Positions 1-8,412 of a DNA stretch of 64,000 nt are shown here, piece by piece. The position numbers and the translations under genes were made by a program. Position 1 is the stretch's first letter; every line of letters starts with the position of its first letter. The stretch comes from Suipraeoptans intestinalis (GTDB taxonomy: Bacteria > Bacillota > Clostridia > Lachnospirales > Lachnospiraceae), in the NCBI RefSeq assembly GCF_009696485.1, contig NZ_VULY01000018.1, positions 631,001-695,000 on the forward strand, written 5' to 3'. The notes beneath the pieces are model-generated. The model had not been told where the DNA came from. It saw only the letters and a program-made list of their open reading frames with translations, and ran no database searches.

Positions 1-65
1 GGTATATGGTATTGGAAAAGGATTTTATCTGGAAGACGCTGGAGGGAACGCCTGTAAAAGTGTAG
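1..65 (+). CDS. 3' end of an unidentified gene
   Basis: One forward frame runs from the window edge to a TAG at 63-65 and ends in residues DFIWKTLEGTPVKV. It stops about 20 nt before a terminator hairpin, as a real gene end would. Only about 20 residues are visible, so no family can be assigned. The other two frames also stop nearby, so the choice of frame is tentative. Confidence 0.35.
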   Translation, partial: YMVLEKDFIWKTLEGTPVKV

Positions 66-80
66 CAATATTTCATCAGA

Positions 81-126
81 AAAAGAGACCTGCTGTTCTC
101 TAAATGCCAGCAGATCTCTTTTTTTA
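81..126. terminator. Terminator between convergent genes
   Basis: A stem of about 12 bp with one mismatch (84-95 pairing with 108-119) is followed by a T run on the plus strand and preceded by an A run. It can therefore serve the plus-strand gene ending at 65 and the minus-strand glycosylase ending at 124. Confidence 0.7.
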
Positions 127-945
127 GTCAGGTAGCTGATGCCCCTGCAGCTCATAATAAAACATATACTGCTGCAGGATCCCCTCTATCCCTTTATACT
201 TCCGTTTGGGAAATCCCCGCTTATACTGTCGCTTTAACGCCTGTAAAATATGGGTATCTTTTGGAAAGGCCTCCAGGTGATGCAGGGCAAACAGGCAGAT
301 GCAGTCTGCCACCTTGTCTCCTACCCCGTACAGCTTCAGCAATTCTTTTTTTGCTTCCTGGTAAGAAAGCTGTGAAACAGCGGAAAGATCCACCTCTCCG
401 CTGTATACGGATTTTGCCGTCTGCCGGATATATTTGCTCCGATATCCCAGCCCGCAGCCTCTCAGCTCCTCCACACTGAGTCCTGCCAGCGCTTCCGGCG
501 TGGGAAAAGCATAATATGTTTCGCCCTGTGGCCCCTCTTTTGGCTCCCCGCAGGAAGCGCAGAGCGTCTCAATACATTTCCTGATCCGTTTGATGTTATT
601 CTGTTGTGAAATCAAAAAGGAAATGATCATCTCCCACAAATCCTGTTGCAGGATCCGGATGCCTCCGCCCAGACGGGCCGCTCGGGTAAGGTACAGGTCC
701 TTCTCATCGATCCGGTCGATACACGCCTGATAATCCCGGTCCAGATCAAAATAAGGCTCCCAGTATGTTTCAAACTCCTGCGACGTGCAGCCAAAGCGAC
801 AGACCTCCTTTTCCTGTTCCATCTCCAGATATCGATCTCCTGCAACCAGGATGTAACTGCCTTTTCCCCTCTCTTTCATACGAAAGCACTGTCCGGACCG
901 GCAGATTTGAGACAGGCTGAAATTCTTAACGGTTTTCTCTATCAT
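124..945 (-). CDS. 8-oxoguanine DNA glycosylase, OGG1 type
   Basis: A base-excision glycosylase/AP lyase that would remove oxidised guanine. The N-terminus carries the OGG-type FSL..I.RSGQCFRM segment. The helix-hairpin-helix motif LYGVGDKVADC contains the catalytic lysine (about K211), and PKDTHI supplies the catalytic aspartate (about D230), matching the KVADC...D pattern of human OGG1. I chose the ATG at 943-945 because it overlaps the stop of the upstream thioredoxin gene as ATGA; an in-frame ATG at 981 lies inside that gene and adds 12 unconserved residues. The product is 273 aa. It is the last gene of a unit with tlpA-like and nth genes, which suggests a DNA oxidation-repair and thiol theme. 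Confidence 0.88.
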   Translation of the reverse strand: MIEKTVKNFSLSQICRSGQCFRMKERGKGSYILVAGDRYLEMEQEKEVCRFGCTSQEFETYWEPYFDLDRDYQACIDRIDEKDLYLTRAARLGGGIRILQQDLWEMIISFLISQQNNIKRIRKCIETLCASCGEPKEGPQGETYYAFPTPEALAGLSVEELRGCGLGYRSKYIRQTAKSVYSGEVDLSAVSQLSYQEAKKELLKLYGVGDKVADCICLFALHHLEAFPKDTHILQALKRQYKRGFPKRKYKGIEGILQQYMFYYELQGHQLPD

Positions 946-1526
946 AATGACGTCTTTAATCCTTCTATGATCCGGATCCACTGTTCCTTATTTTTAGCCC
1001 CCAAAATGACGTCTCCCACCTGTTTTCCTTCCTTGTCCACAAAAATTGTTGTAGGCACCACATTGATCTGTGACAGGATGCCGGACGTCAGATCTTCCGA
1101 TGCAATGATCTGCAGATAATCTGCCTGTGTCTTCTCTACGATCTCCTTTGCGGTAGCGTCCTGCACCTCGCTGACGTCGCTGACCAGACCAACGATCTGC
1201 AGCCCCTTCCCCGCATATTCCCGACTGATTTCTCCCAGCTCGGGCATTTCGTTGATGCACGGTCCGCAAAATGTCCCCCAGATATTTACCATGGTCAGAT
1301 CTGCCTGCTGAAACAGCTCCTGTGTCACATCCTCCCCCTCCAGGGTCTTGGTCTGAAAGGTTCCAAATATGACTTTGCCATCCTGTGCCGTACTATCCTT
1401 TGCATCACTTTCCACTTTTGTTTCTTTGTTCGCACTGTTTTCTGTCTGCTTTCTTCCGCAGGCCCCCAGGATCAATCCACCTGTTATGCCGATCAAAAGC
1501 ACGACTGCTGCCCATTTTTTCCTCAA
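942..1526 (-). CDS. TlpA-like lipoprotein thioredoxin
   Basis: A membrane-tethered extracytoplasmic thioredoxin of 194 aa. It has a signal peptide with lipobox LGAC (Cys 23), a low-complexity linker, then a thioredoxin fold with WGTFCGPC (active cysteines 87 and 90) and the cis-Pro region VVPTT. The start codon is TTG (1524-1526), chosen because GGAGG sits 7 nt upstream and the signal peptide begins there. It lies between nth and the OGG-type gene and overlaps the latter by 4 nt. The redox partner is not visible in the window; roles in thiol reduction or peroxide resistance are inference from the family. Confidence 0.85.
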   Translation of the reverse strand: MRKKWAAVVLLIGITGGLILGACGRKQTENSANKETKVESDAKDSTAQDGKVIFGTFQTKTLEGEDVTQELFQQADLTMVNIWGTFCGPCINEMPELGEISREYAGKGLQIVGLVSDVSEVQDATAKEIVEKTQADYLQIIASEDLTSGILSQINVVPTTIFVDKEGKQVGDVILGAKNKEQWIRIIEGLKTSL

Positions 1527-1621
1527 TGTTCTTCCTCCTTCTGACTGTTTTGACTGTTGACAAACCTGCCGGAAATACGAGACGCACCGCGCACCCTTCC
1601 CTGCTGCAAAACTACGACAGT

Positions 1622-2257
1622 CTATACTCCCGCTTTCTTACAGATATCGTTCAGGCAGCACCTGTCGCAGTACGGACTGGTTCTTGCCGTACAGACATCC
1701 CGGCCGTGGAACACCAGGCGGTGGCAAAAATCACTGCCCTCTTCCGGCGGTATGATCTTCCACAGTTCCATTTCCACCTTTTTCGGTTCCCGGATCCCTT
1801 TTACCAGACCGATCCGGTTGACCAGCCGGATACAATGGGTGTCTGTTACGATAGCAGGCTTCCCATACACGTCTCCCATCACCAGATTCGCGCTTTTTCT
1901 TCCGACTCCGGGAAGCTTTAAAAGCTCTTCAAAGGTTTCGGGGATCCCTCCGTTGTATTGTTCTTTCAATATCTTCATACAGGCGCTGATGTCCCTCGCC
2001 TTACTGGCTCCCAAACCGCAGGGCCTGACAATTTTTTCTATTTCACCGACCTCTGCTTCTGCCAGCGCTTCCACCGTCGGAAATTTCTCATACAGTCCTT
2101 CTACAACTACGTTTACTCTTTCGTCTGTACACTGCGCTGCCAGACGCAGGCTGACAAGGAGCTTCCATCCTGCATTATAATCCAGTGTACAGGTAGCATC
2201 GGGATATTCTTTTTTCAATCGTTCGATCACTTCTATTGCCAGTTCTTTTTTTCTCAT
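1622..2257 (-). CDS. nth: Endonuclease III
   Basis: A 211-aa [4Fe-4S] DNA glycosylase/AP lyase for oxidised pyrimidines. The helix-hairpin-helix LPGVGRKSAN holds the catalytic lysine (K121), and the conserved aspartate is in IVTDTH (D139). The C-terminal cluster is C189-x7-C197-x2-C200-x5-C206; the first spacer is one residue longer than the x6 of the E. coli enzyme. The reading frame is open further upstream, but the ATG at 2255-2257 has AGGAGG 6 nt before it and gives the normal N-terminus. First gene of the nth, tlpA-like, OGG unit, with its own promoter at 2289-2316. Confidence 0.95.
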   Translation of the reverse strand: MRKKELAIEVIERLKKEYPDATCTLDYNAGWKLLVSLRLAAQCTDERVNVVVEGLYEKFPTVEALAEAEVGEIEKIVRPCGLGASKARDISACMKILKEQYNGGIPETFEELLKLPGVGRKSANLVMGDVYGKPAIVTDTHCIRLVNRIGLVKGIREPKKVEMELWKIIPPEEGSDFCHRLVFHGRDVCTARTSPYCDRCCLNDICKKAGV

Positions 2258-2288
2258 GATTCCTCCTGTCACTTTGTCTGATCCTGGT

Positions 2289-2316
2289 ATTATAACACAA
2301 AACGACCGGAAATCAA
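2289..2316 (-). promoter_or_regulatory. Promoter of nth
   Basis: On the minus strand, TTGATT (2311-2316), 16 nt, then TATAAT (2289-2294). It lies about 30 nt before the nth start codon. The inverted repeat at 2296-2332 overlaps its -35 side. Confidence 0.6.
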
Positions 2317-2332
2317 ACACGGTCGCTTTGTG
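2296..2332. repeat. Inverted repeat overlapping the nth promoter
   Basis: 13-bp arms (2296-2308 and 2320-2332) differ at one position. The GTCGYTTTGTRAATC unit of the right arm recurs once more directly downstream (2337-2351). Read on the minus strand the hairpin ends in GTTTTG, so it may be a second terminator of the heme operon, or an operator over the nth promoter. The sequence alone does not decide. Confidence 0.5.
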
Positions 2333-2408
2333 AATCGTCGTTTTGTAAATCGTCATTCTATGGCAGTTCTCCCCAGCGTTTTGTGATAGGACGTCTTCTT
2401 TTCTCTGC

Positions 2409-2438
2409 CAAAACGTTTCTGTCGTCGAAAGAAACGGC
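2409..2438 (-). terminator. Likely terminator of the heme operon
   Basis: On the minus strand a CGTTTCT/AGAAACG stem is followed by four T residues, starting about 10 nt after the stop of the last ABC exporter gene. The stem is short, so termination may be partial. Confidence 0.5.
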
Positions 2439-2446
2439 GTCTCTTT

Positions 2447-4207
2447 TCAGGACAGCCTTCCGCTTTCCATCTCATAGACCACATCTGCAATCTGCATGGT
2501 AGAGGCTCTATGAGACACCAGTACCACCGTTTTCTTCTGTGCCGACTCCTTCAGGGATTTCAGGATCATTCCTTCATTCAGGGAATCCAGGTTGGAAGTA
2601 GGCTCATCCAGCAAAATAAGGTCAGTGTCGTGCAGGAATGCCCTGGCAATACCGATCCTCTGTTTCTCTCCGCCGGATAAGGTGTCGCCAAGTTCCCCTA
2701 CTTCCGTATCATACCCTTTGGGAAGGCTCCTGATGAAATCATGGACGGACGCTTTCTTCGCCGCCTCTATGATCTCTTCCCCGGATGCTCCCGGCTTTGC
2801 AATGGCAATATTGTTTGCAATGGAATCATGAAACAAATGCGTTTCCTGCGTCACATAGCTTTCCATGCTTCTAAGGCATTTTGTAGGGAGTTTTCTTACA
2901 TCCTCCCCGTCTACAGACACGCTTCCTTCTTTTACATCCCAGAAGCGCATCAGCAGTTTCAAAAGGGTCGATTTTCCGGAACCGCTTGCTCCGTGGATCC
3001 CCGTGATCCTGCCCGGCTTCCATTTCAGGGAACAATGCTCCAGAATCACGTCCTCCTCATATGCAAATGTCACATCCTTTGCCTCTGCCCCTGCAAACTC
3101 CTGTTTGCGCTCTCTGGCGTCCTCTTCTCCCGGAATCTCCTCTGTCATCGGAGTTTCTTCCAGCAGGGAAAGAACCCTCTCTCCACTTGCCAGTGTCTGA
3201 TTCAGATTGTTGGAAAGGCTGGATAATGCCACCGTCGGCCCAAAGGATCCCATCATTGCGATCGTGCATGTCAGGATCCCTTCAAATCCCATCTCTCCTC
3301 CCGCATACAGCCACACCGTCAGCGCCAGCATTCCAAAAGAAGCCGCCAGGATCGTCAGGTTTGTGAAGGACCGCTGTGAGCCTTCCATCCTGCTTAAAGC
3401 TTCCTGCATATCCGCAAGCTCCTTGGAGCGCTGCGACAGCTGTTCCTTCCTCCGGTCTCCCTGTCCGTACCGGATCGTCTCATCCAGACCGCGAAGAGAA
3501 TCCAGCACGAAGCTGTTCAGTTCCCCGAAGCCGGTTCGAAATTCCATGCCTCTTTCGCCTCCACGCCTGCCGTTCCATACGGGGATCACGGCCCCGACCA
3601 GCAGATACGCCGACGCGGCAAGCAGCCCTGCCATCCAGTGATAGTTTCCGATAAACAGAACCATGATCAGTGACGTCAGTGTCGCGATGGCGATCGGAGA
3701 GATGGTGTGCGCATAGAATACCTCCAGCAGTTCGATATCTGTCGTGATGAGCGAGATCAGATCCCCCCGGTCCCTTCCTTCCAGCTTTGCCGGACACAGC
3801 TTTCGCAGAGCTGCAAATATCCTGTGCCGGATGATTGCCAGTAGCTTAAACGCAATGAAGTGGTTGCAGTACTGTTCTGCGTAATGGAGGATCCCGCGAA
3901 GCACCGCAAGCAGGAGCATTCCCGTAAGAATAGTTTTCACCGGAGTAAAAACCAGCCACATATGTTTTACCGGAACGCTCATTCCTGCCGCGCCTGTCAA
4001 AAGTCCGTGTACCACCACCTGTCCGGCCAGGATCGTCAGGAAAATGGCGCACAAATACCCTGTCGTCCCAAAGAGGATCGCCGCCAGCATAACATGGAGC
4101 AGCGGCTTTACCAGCCCTATCAGGCTCCCCATGATCCGAAGCGCACTCCTGCGGTTTTGAAAAACACCGGAAGTATCTGCCTGTGTCCTTGTTTTTCCTG
4201 TACTCAT
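2447..4207 (-). CDS. ABC exporter half-transporter, CydC/SiaE-like
   Basis: A 586-aa fused permease/ATPase. About six membrane segments fill the first 330 residues. The C-terminal ATPase has Walker A GASGSGKST, signature LSGGEKQRIGIARAF and Walker B LILLDEPTSNLD. Its ATG overlaps the stop of the partner gene as ATGA, so the two products almost certainly form a heterodimer. By sequence type it resembles CydC-like thiol exporters. By position, last in a heme-import operon, it parallels the ABC pair that follows htsABC/sia genes in streptococci. The substrate cannot be read from sequence; a role in heme or thiol traffic is inference. Confidence 0.85.
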   Translation of the reverse strand: MSTGKTRTQADTSGVFQNRRSALRIMGSLIGLVKPLLHVMLAAILFGTTGYLCAIFLTILAGQVVVHGLLTGAAGMSVPVKHMWLVFTPVKTILTGMLLLAVLRGILHYAEQYCNHFIAFKLLAIIRHRIFAALRKLCPAKLEGRDRGDLISLITTDIELLEVFYAHTISPIAIATLTSLIMVLFIGNYHWMAGLLAASAYLLVGAVIPVWNGRRGGERGMEFRTGFGELNSFVLDSLRGLDETIRYGQGDRRKEQLSQRSKELADMQEALSRMEGSQRSFTNLTILAASFGMLALTVWLYAGGEMGFEGILTCTIAMMGSFGPTVALSSLSNNLNQTLASGERVLSLLEETPMTEEIPGEEDARERKQEFAGAEAKDVTFAYEEDVILEHCSLKWKPGRITGIHGASGSGKSTLLKLLMRFWDVKEGSVSVDGEDVRKLPTKCLRSMESYVTQETHLFHDSIANNIAIAKPGASGEEIIEAAKKASVHDFIRSLPKGYDTEVGELGDTLSGGEKQRIGIARAFLHDTDLILLDEPTSNLDSLNEGMILKSLKESAQKKTVVLVSHRASTMQIADVVYEMESGRLS

Positions 4208-5943
4208 GCGCCGCTTCCCTCCTTTCCATACTGTTCCAATGCCATCTGCCTGTCGTACAACTGCCTGTATGCACCGTCCGCCTGCATCAACTCTTCGTGG
4301 CTTCCATTCTCAGTGATCCTTCCGTCTTTTAGAAAGCAGATCCGGTCAGACTTCACAACATTTGCCAGCCGGTGGGAGATCAGCAGGACTGTTTTTGTCT
4401 CTGCGATTTTGCGGATCACATCCATGATCTTCTCCTCACTTTCCACGTCAATGTTGGAGGTGGCCTCATCAAACAGATAGATCTTTGCTTCTTTCAGCAG
4501 GGCTCTGGCAATCGCCAGTCTCTGGCGCTGCCCTCCGGACAGATTACTTGCCCGTTCCGGCAATTTTGTCTGTAAGCCCTCCTGCGTCTGTAAAAATCCC
4601 AGAAGATTTACCTGTTGCAGGACATCCTTCATCTCCTCTTCCGTCGCATCCGGGTTTGCCATGCGCAGATTTTCTTCTACCGTTCCCTTAAACAGATAGC
4701 TGTTGTGGCAGACGAATGCCATCTGCTTCATCCACTCGTCTTCACACACCTGGGCAAGGGATGCTCCTCCGATGGTGATTTCTCCGGAATATCCCCGGTT
4801 TTTCCCGGCAAGAATCCCGGCAACCGTGCTTTTTCCACAGCCGGATTCTCCCACCAGTGATACGAAGCTTCCTGCAGGAAGTTCCAGATCTACCCCCGCC
4901 AGGATCTCTCTGTCCTTCTCATAGGAAAAACGCACATCTTTCAGAGAAATGTCCCATGGCTCATCCGGCAGGGCACATTTTCCTTTTTGCGGCTCCGGCA
5001 GATCCAGGATCCTGAAAATCCTGTCGCTGGCCGCCATCCCATTCATGGCAATATGAAAAAACGAACCAAGCAGGCGAAGAGGCAGGAAAAATTCACTGGC
5101 AAGCAGGATGATGCACAAGGTTCCCGATATGCCCGTTTCCCCCTTCAAAAATTCTGATACCGCCACCGCCATTCCAATGGCTGCGCCGCCGTAGGCTATC
5201 ACATCCATCACGCTGGTAGAATTCAGCTGCATGCTCAGCACCTTCATGGTGATCCTGCGGAAATTCTGTGATTCTGCGTCCATCTCGTCCGCCTTTTGCC
5301 GGTCTGCCTGATAGATCTTCAGGGTGGTCAGTCCCTGCAGGTTTTCAAGAAAAGAGTCTCCCAGTCCCGTATAAACGCTCCAGTACCTGTTCAGCAGCCT
5401 TTTTGCCAGTTTCTGTACCACCACAATGGAGACAGGGATCAGCGGCACACAAAGCAAAAGGATCCCGCTGGCTCTGAAGCTGATCCTGCAAAGCACGAAA
5501 AACAGAGTAAGGGGTGCGACCAGGCTGTAAAACAGTTGCGGCAGGTATTTCCCAAAGTATGTTTCCAGTTGTTCTACCCCCTCGGTGGACACCTGTACCA
5601 CCTCAGAGGACGGTATCTGCTCGCTGTAGGACGCTCCCAGCCTCAGCATTTTTCCATAAATCTTTTCCCGCAGGACCTGTTTTACATCTACACAGGCCAG
5701 ATAGGAGGATCTTGCCCCCATCCGCTCACAGACAAATCGGATCCCTGCCACCAGGGCCAACGTCAGTATCGTGCGCTCTATCACAGGTATCGTCACTGTA
5801 CGGTATGCGATCCGTTCCAGCAGTCCTGCAACGGAGAAAACGGCCAGTACCTGTGCCAGAAGCGCCGTCCACTGCCACAGAACCGTATATGCGATATACT
5901 TTTTTGCATGGGACAGAAGTCCCACCAGTCTTGTTTTGATCAT
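4204..5943 (-). CDS. ABC exporter half-transporter, CydD/SiaD-like
   Basis: A 579-aa partner of the downstream half-transporter. It has an N-terminal membrane domain and a C-terminal ATPase with Walker A VGESGCGKST, signature LSGGQRQRLAIARAL and Walker B IYLFDEATSNID. Both partners keep complete ATPase motifs. It follows the DUF454 gene by about 110 nt with no terminator between. A CydDC-type cysteine/glutathione exporter would normally support cytochrome assembly; no cytochrome bd genes are in this window, so the link to heme handling comes from context only. Confidence 0.85.
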   Translation of the reverse strand: MIKTRLVGLLSHAKKYIAYTVLWQWTALLAQVLAVFSVAGLLERIAYRTVTIPVIERTILTLALVAGIRFVCERMGARSSYLACVDVKQVLREKIYGKMLRLGASYSEQIPSSEVVQVSTEGVEQLETYFGKYLPQLFYSLVAPLTLFFVLCRISFRASGILLLCVPLIPVSIVVVQKLAKRLLNRYWSVYTGLGDSFLENLQGLTTLKIYQADRQKADEMDAESQNFRRITMKVLSMQLNSTSVMDVIAYGGAAIGMAVAVSEFLKGETGISGTLCIILLASEFFLPLRLLGSFFHIAMNGMAASDRIFRILDLPEPQKGKCALPDEPWDISLKDVRFSYEKDREILAGVDLELPAGSFVSLVGESGCGKSTVAGILAGKNRGYSGEITIGGASLAQVCEDEWMKQMAFVCHNSYLFKGTVEENLRMANPDATEEEMKDVLQQVNLLGFLQTQEGLQTKLPERASNLSGGQRQRLAIARALLKEAKIYLFDEATSNIDVESEEKIMDVIRKIAETKTVLLISHRLANVVKSDRICFLKDGRITENGSHEELMQADGAYRQLYDRQMALEQYGKEGSGA

Positions 5944-6053
5944 ATGCTTTCCCTTGTTCTCTGTTTTTTCTTGTTTTTTCCTGTTTCTTTCTTATTTCTT
6001 TCCTGCTTCTTTTTTCAGTCCGTTAAAAGCCGGACCGAAGGACAGATCCTGTT

Positions 6054-6458
6054 TCAGGACTCTCCCTCCGGTGTTTTCTTTTCCGGTTTTACCGTCTTTA
6101 CCCGCAGGGAAAAATACAGCAGATGGCATACCCATACCACCACAATACAAAGTCTTCCCACCGGTACCTGCTTCATGCAGAGAAATCCAATGGCCATCAC
6201 CGCCGTTACCATCCCGATCATCTTGCACTTGGTTTCTATCGTCATTGCTTTTTTTTGAACAAAACTGTCCAGATGCTTCCGGTACAGCTTCGTTCCTACA
6301 AACCAGTCATGCAGTTTTCTTGAACTTTTGGCAAAGCAGACCAGCGTTGCCAGATAAAACGGAGCTGTTGGCAGGATCGGAAGCAGGATTCCTGCCGTAC
6401 CAAGCCCCAGGCAAAAAAAGCCCAGCGCTATCCACACTATTCTCAACGGATTTTTCAT
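6054..6458 (-). CDS. DUF454 (YbaN-like) small membrane protein
   Basis: A roughly 134-aa integral membrane protein. It carries the family signature [28 protein letters not shown] in its first half (split here as a description, residues about 15-45) and two further hydrophobic stretches. I prefer the ATG at 6458, with GGGGAGG 7 nt upstream, over one at 6479 that also has a ribosome site only 4 nt away. The family has no established biochemical role. Its place between the heme ABC importer and the exporter pair suggests a function in heme or iron passage. Confidence 0.8.
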   Translation of the reverse strand: MKNPLRIVWIALGFFCLGLGTAGILLPILPTAPFYLATLVCFAKSSRKLHDWFVGTKLYRKHLDSFVQKKAMTIETKCKMIGMVTAVMAIGFLCMKQVPVGRLCIVVVWVCHLLYFSLRVKTVKPEKKTPEGES

Positions 6459-6503
6459 CTTTTTCCTCCCCGGTGTCATTGTCCTCCTCCTGTTTCTGTC
6501 CTT

Positions 6504-7349
6504 CTACACCGCCAATACAAACTTACCTCCGGCAACCTTTGTCACTCCAAGCTCAATTCCATACAGTTCCCGGATGCTCTCTTTTGTGATCACTTCCTCC
6601 GGATCTCCCTCCACCAGCACCTGTCCGTCTTTCAGTCCGATGATCGTATCCGAGTAAGCGATGGTCTGATTCATATCATGCAACACCATGACGATCGTCA
6701 TCCCAAATTCCCGGTTCAGTTTCCGGATCAGCTGCAGGATCTCGATCTGATATCGGATATCCAGGTAAGTCGTCGGTTCATCCAAAAACAAAAGCCCGGT
6801 TCCCTGACAAAGTGCCATGGCGATCCACACCCTCTGACGTTGTCCTCCTGAAAGTCTGTACACCTCTTTGTTCCTGTAGGTTTCCAGATCCGTCACCTCC
6901 AGCGCCCACCGGATCATTCTCGCATCTTCCTCGCTTTCTCCCTGCATCATCCTTTTATGGGGCGTCCGCCCGAATGCCACCAGCTCCTCTACGGTAATAT
7001 CCTCTGCCGCAGTATTGTACTGCCAGACGACAGCGGCTTTCCTGGCCAGCTCTTTCAGGCTCAGATTCTGGATATTCTTTCCCTTCAGGAAAATATTTCC
7101 CTTTTTCGGATACAGGTTTTTCGTCATCAGAGAAAACAGTGTGGATTTCCCGCATCCGTTTGCCCCCATGATGGTTGTGATCCTTCCCTCCCGGATTTTA
7201 AAGGACACACCTTGAAGCACCTGATTCCTGCCATACGCAAAGTGCAGATCCCGTACCTCCATGGCCGGCTTATCCGCCCATTTTCTTTTTTTGTCGTCTC
7301 TTCTTTCCGCCTCTTCCACAGGAACAGAAATTCCTCGTTTATCTTCCAT
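6504..7349 (-). CDS. Heme ABC importer ATP-binding protein, HtsC/FecE-like
   Basis: A 281-aa ATPase of the iron-siderophore/heme class. It has Walker A MGANGCGKST, signature LSGGQRQRVWIAMAL and Walker B LLFLDEPTTYLD, with the FecE-type GRTPHKRM helical region. The first 29 residues are a charged extension before the core; GGAGG 10 nt upstream of the first ATG supports that start. It overlaps the permease gene by 11 nt. It energises heme uptake with the permease and lipoprotein encoded just upstream. Confidence 0.9.
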   Translation of the reverse strand: MEDKRGISVPVEEAERRDDKKRKWADKPAMEVRDLHFAYGRNQVLQGVSFKIREGRITTIMGANGCGKSTLFSLMTKNLYPKKGNIFLKGKNIQNLSLKELARKAAVVWQYNTAAEDITVEELVAFGRTPHKRMMQGESEEDARMIRWALEVTDLETYRNKEVYRLSGGQRQRVWIAMALCQGTGLLFLDEPTTYLDIRYQIEILQLIRKLNREFGMTIVMVLHDMNQTIAYSDTIIGLKDGQVLVEGDPEEVITKESIRELYGIELGVTKVAGGKFVLAV

Positions 7350-8397
7350 ATTTTCCGGACCTCCTTAACAGGATGATAAAAAACGGTCCTCCCGCCACAC
7401 TCATGATAATGGATGCCGGCACTTCATAGGGAACGGCGATACTCCTTCCTATGGTGTCTGCCAGCAAAAATGTAAATGCCCCCAGCAGCGCACTGAACGG
7501 CAGCAATACCTTATGATTCCTTCCTACCAGAAGCCTTCCGATATGGGGGACGATCAGACCCAGAAAGCTGATGGCTCCCACCACCGCTGTGGAAATGCCT
7601 GCCAGCAATACCGCAGTCAGAGAAATGAGGATTCGCATCCTGTTCACCTGGATCCCCAGACTTCTCGCCGTCTTATCCTCCAGCGCCAGCAGGTTGCACG
7701 TCTTTGCAAACAGGACCGCCAGCACCAGCCCCGGGACAACATACGGAACCAGGATTCTTACATCGTCCCAGGTCTTCATCGTGATGTTGCCGTTGACAAT
7801 GGCAGCCACTCCCGACATATTGCCGCCGTTCATCGCATTCAGGGCACCGGACAGACCGGTAAACATGGCGTTTACCGCCACGCCTACAAGGATGATCCGA
7901 AGGGGGCTTAATCCTCCTTTCCAGGACAGGCTGTACACAAGCGCAAAAGCAATCACGCCCCCCAGAAATGCAAACAGTGGTACAAAAAAGAAGAAAGCAG
8001 GTGCAAATGCCGTGATCATCACTGCCGCAAAGCCTGCGCCGCTGGAGATCCCGATAATCCCCGGATCGGCAAGCGGATTCTTAAGCACCGCCTGAAACAG
8101 TACGCCGGATACTGCGATCGCCGCCCCTGCCAGCAAAGAGAGTACGATACGCGGAAACCGCAGGTCATAGATTGTTGCTACCTTCTCATTATATGCTGTA
8201 AATAATCCTTTCGCCAATTCCAAAAAGCTGACTTTCAGGCTCCCGATATTGACTGCCCCAAAGAACAGCGCCGCCAAAAGCACCGTCATCACGACAAATG
8301 AAACAGCCGCTTTTGCCGTCCGGCTCTTCGCCTTCGCCTGCCCGGATGGATCTTTGGCTGCCTTTCCGGAAGTGTTTTCCAACACCGTTTCTGTCAT
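7339..8397 (-). CDS. Heme ABC importer permease, HtsB/FecCD family
   Basis: A 352-aa FecCD/BtuC-type permease. After a charged cytoplasmic N-terminus of about 28 residues there are about nine to ten membrane segments. Family motifs include the GxxLQ-like GVLFQAVLKNPLADPGIIGISSGA region (about 110-135) and GLIVPHIGRLLVGRNH near residue 285, the loop that contacts the ATPase. RBS GGAGGG lies 7 nt upstream. It sits between the lipoprotein and ATPase genes of the same importer. Confidence 0.92.
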   Translation of the reverse strand: MTETVLENTSGKAAKDPSGQAKAKSRTAKAAVSFVVMTVLLAALFFGAVNIGSLKVSFLELAKGLFTAYNEKVATIYDLRFPRIVLSLLAGAAIAVSGVLFQAVLKNPLADPGIIGISSGAGFAAVMITAFAPAFFFFVPLFAFLGGVIAFALVYSLSWKGGLSPLRIILVGVAVNAMFTGLSGALNAMNGGNMSGVAAIVNGNITMKTWDDVRILVPYVVPGLVLAVLFAKTCNLLALEDKTARSLGIQVNRMRILISLTAVLLAGISTAVVGAISFLGLIVPHIGRLLVGRNHKVLLPFSALLGAFTFLLADTIGRSIAVPYEVPASIIMSVAGGPFFIILLRRSGKYGR

Positions 8398-8412
8398 CCG
8401 CTTCCCTCCTCC

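Noticed and set aside
2447-5943. Naming the ABC exporter pair cydC/cydD outright
   Set aside because: Sequence type fits, but no cytochrome bd genes are present and the heme-operon context points to a Sia-type pair, so no symbol was given.
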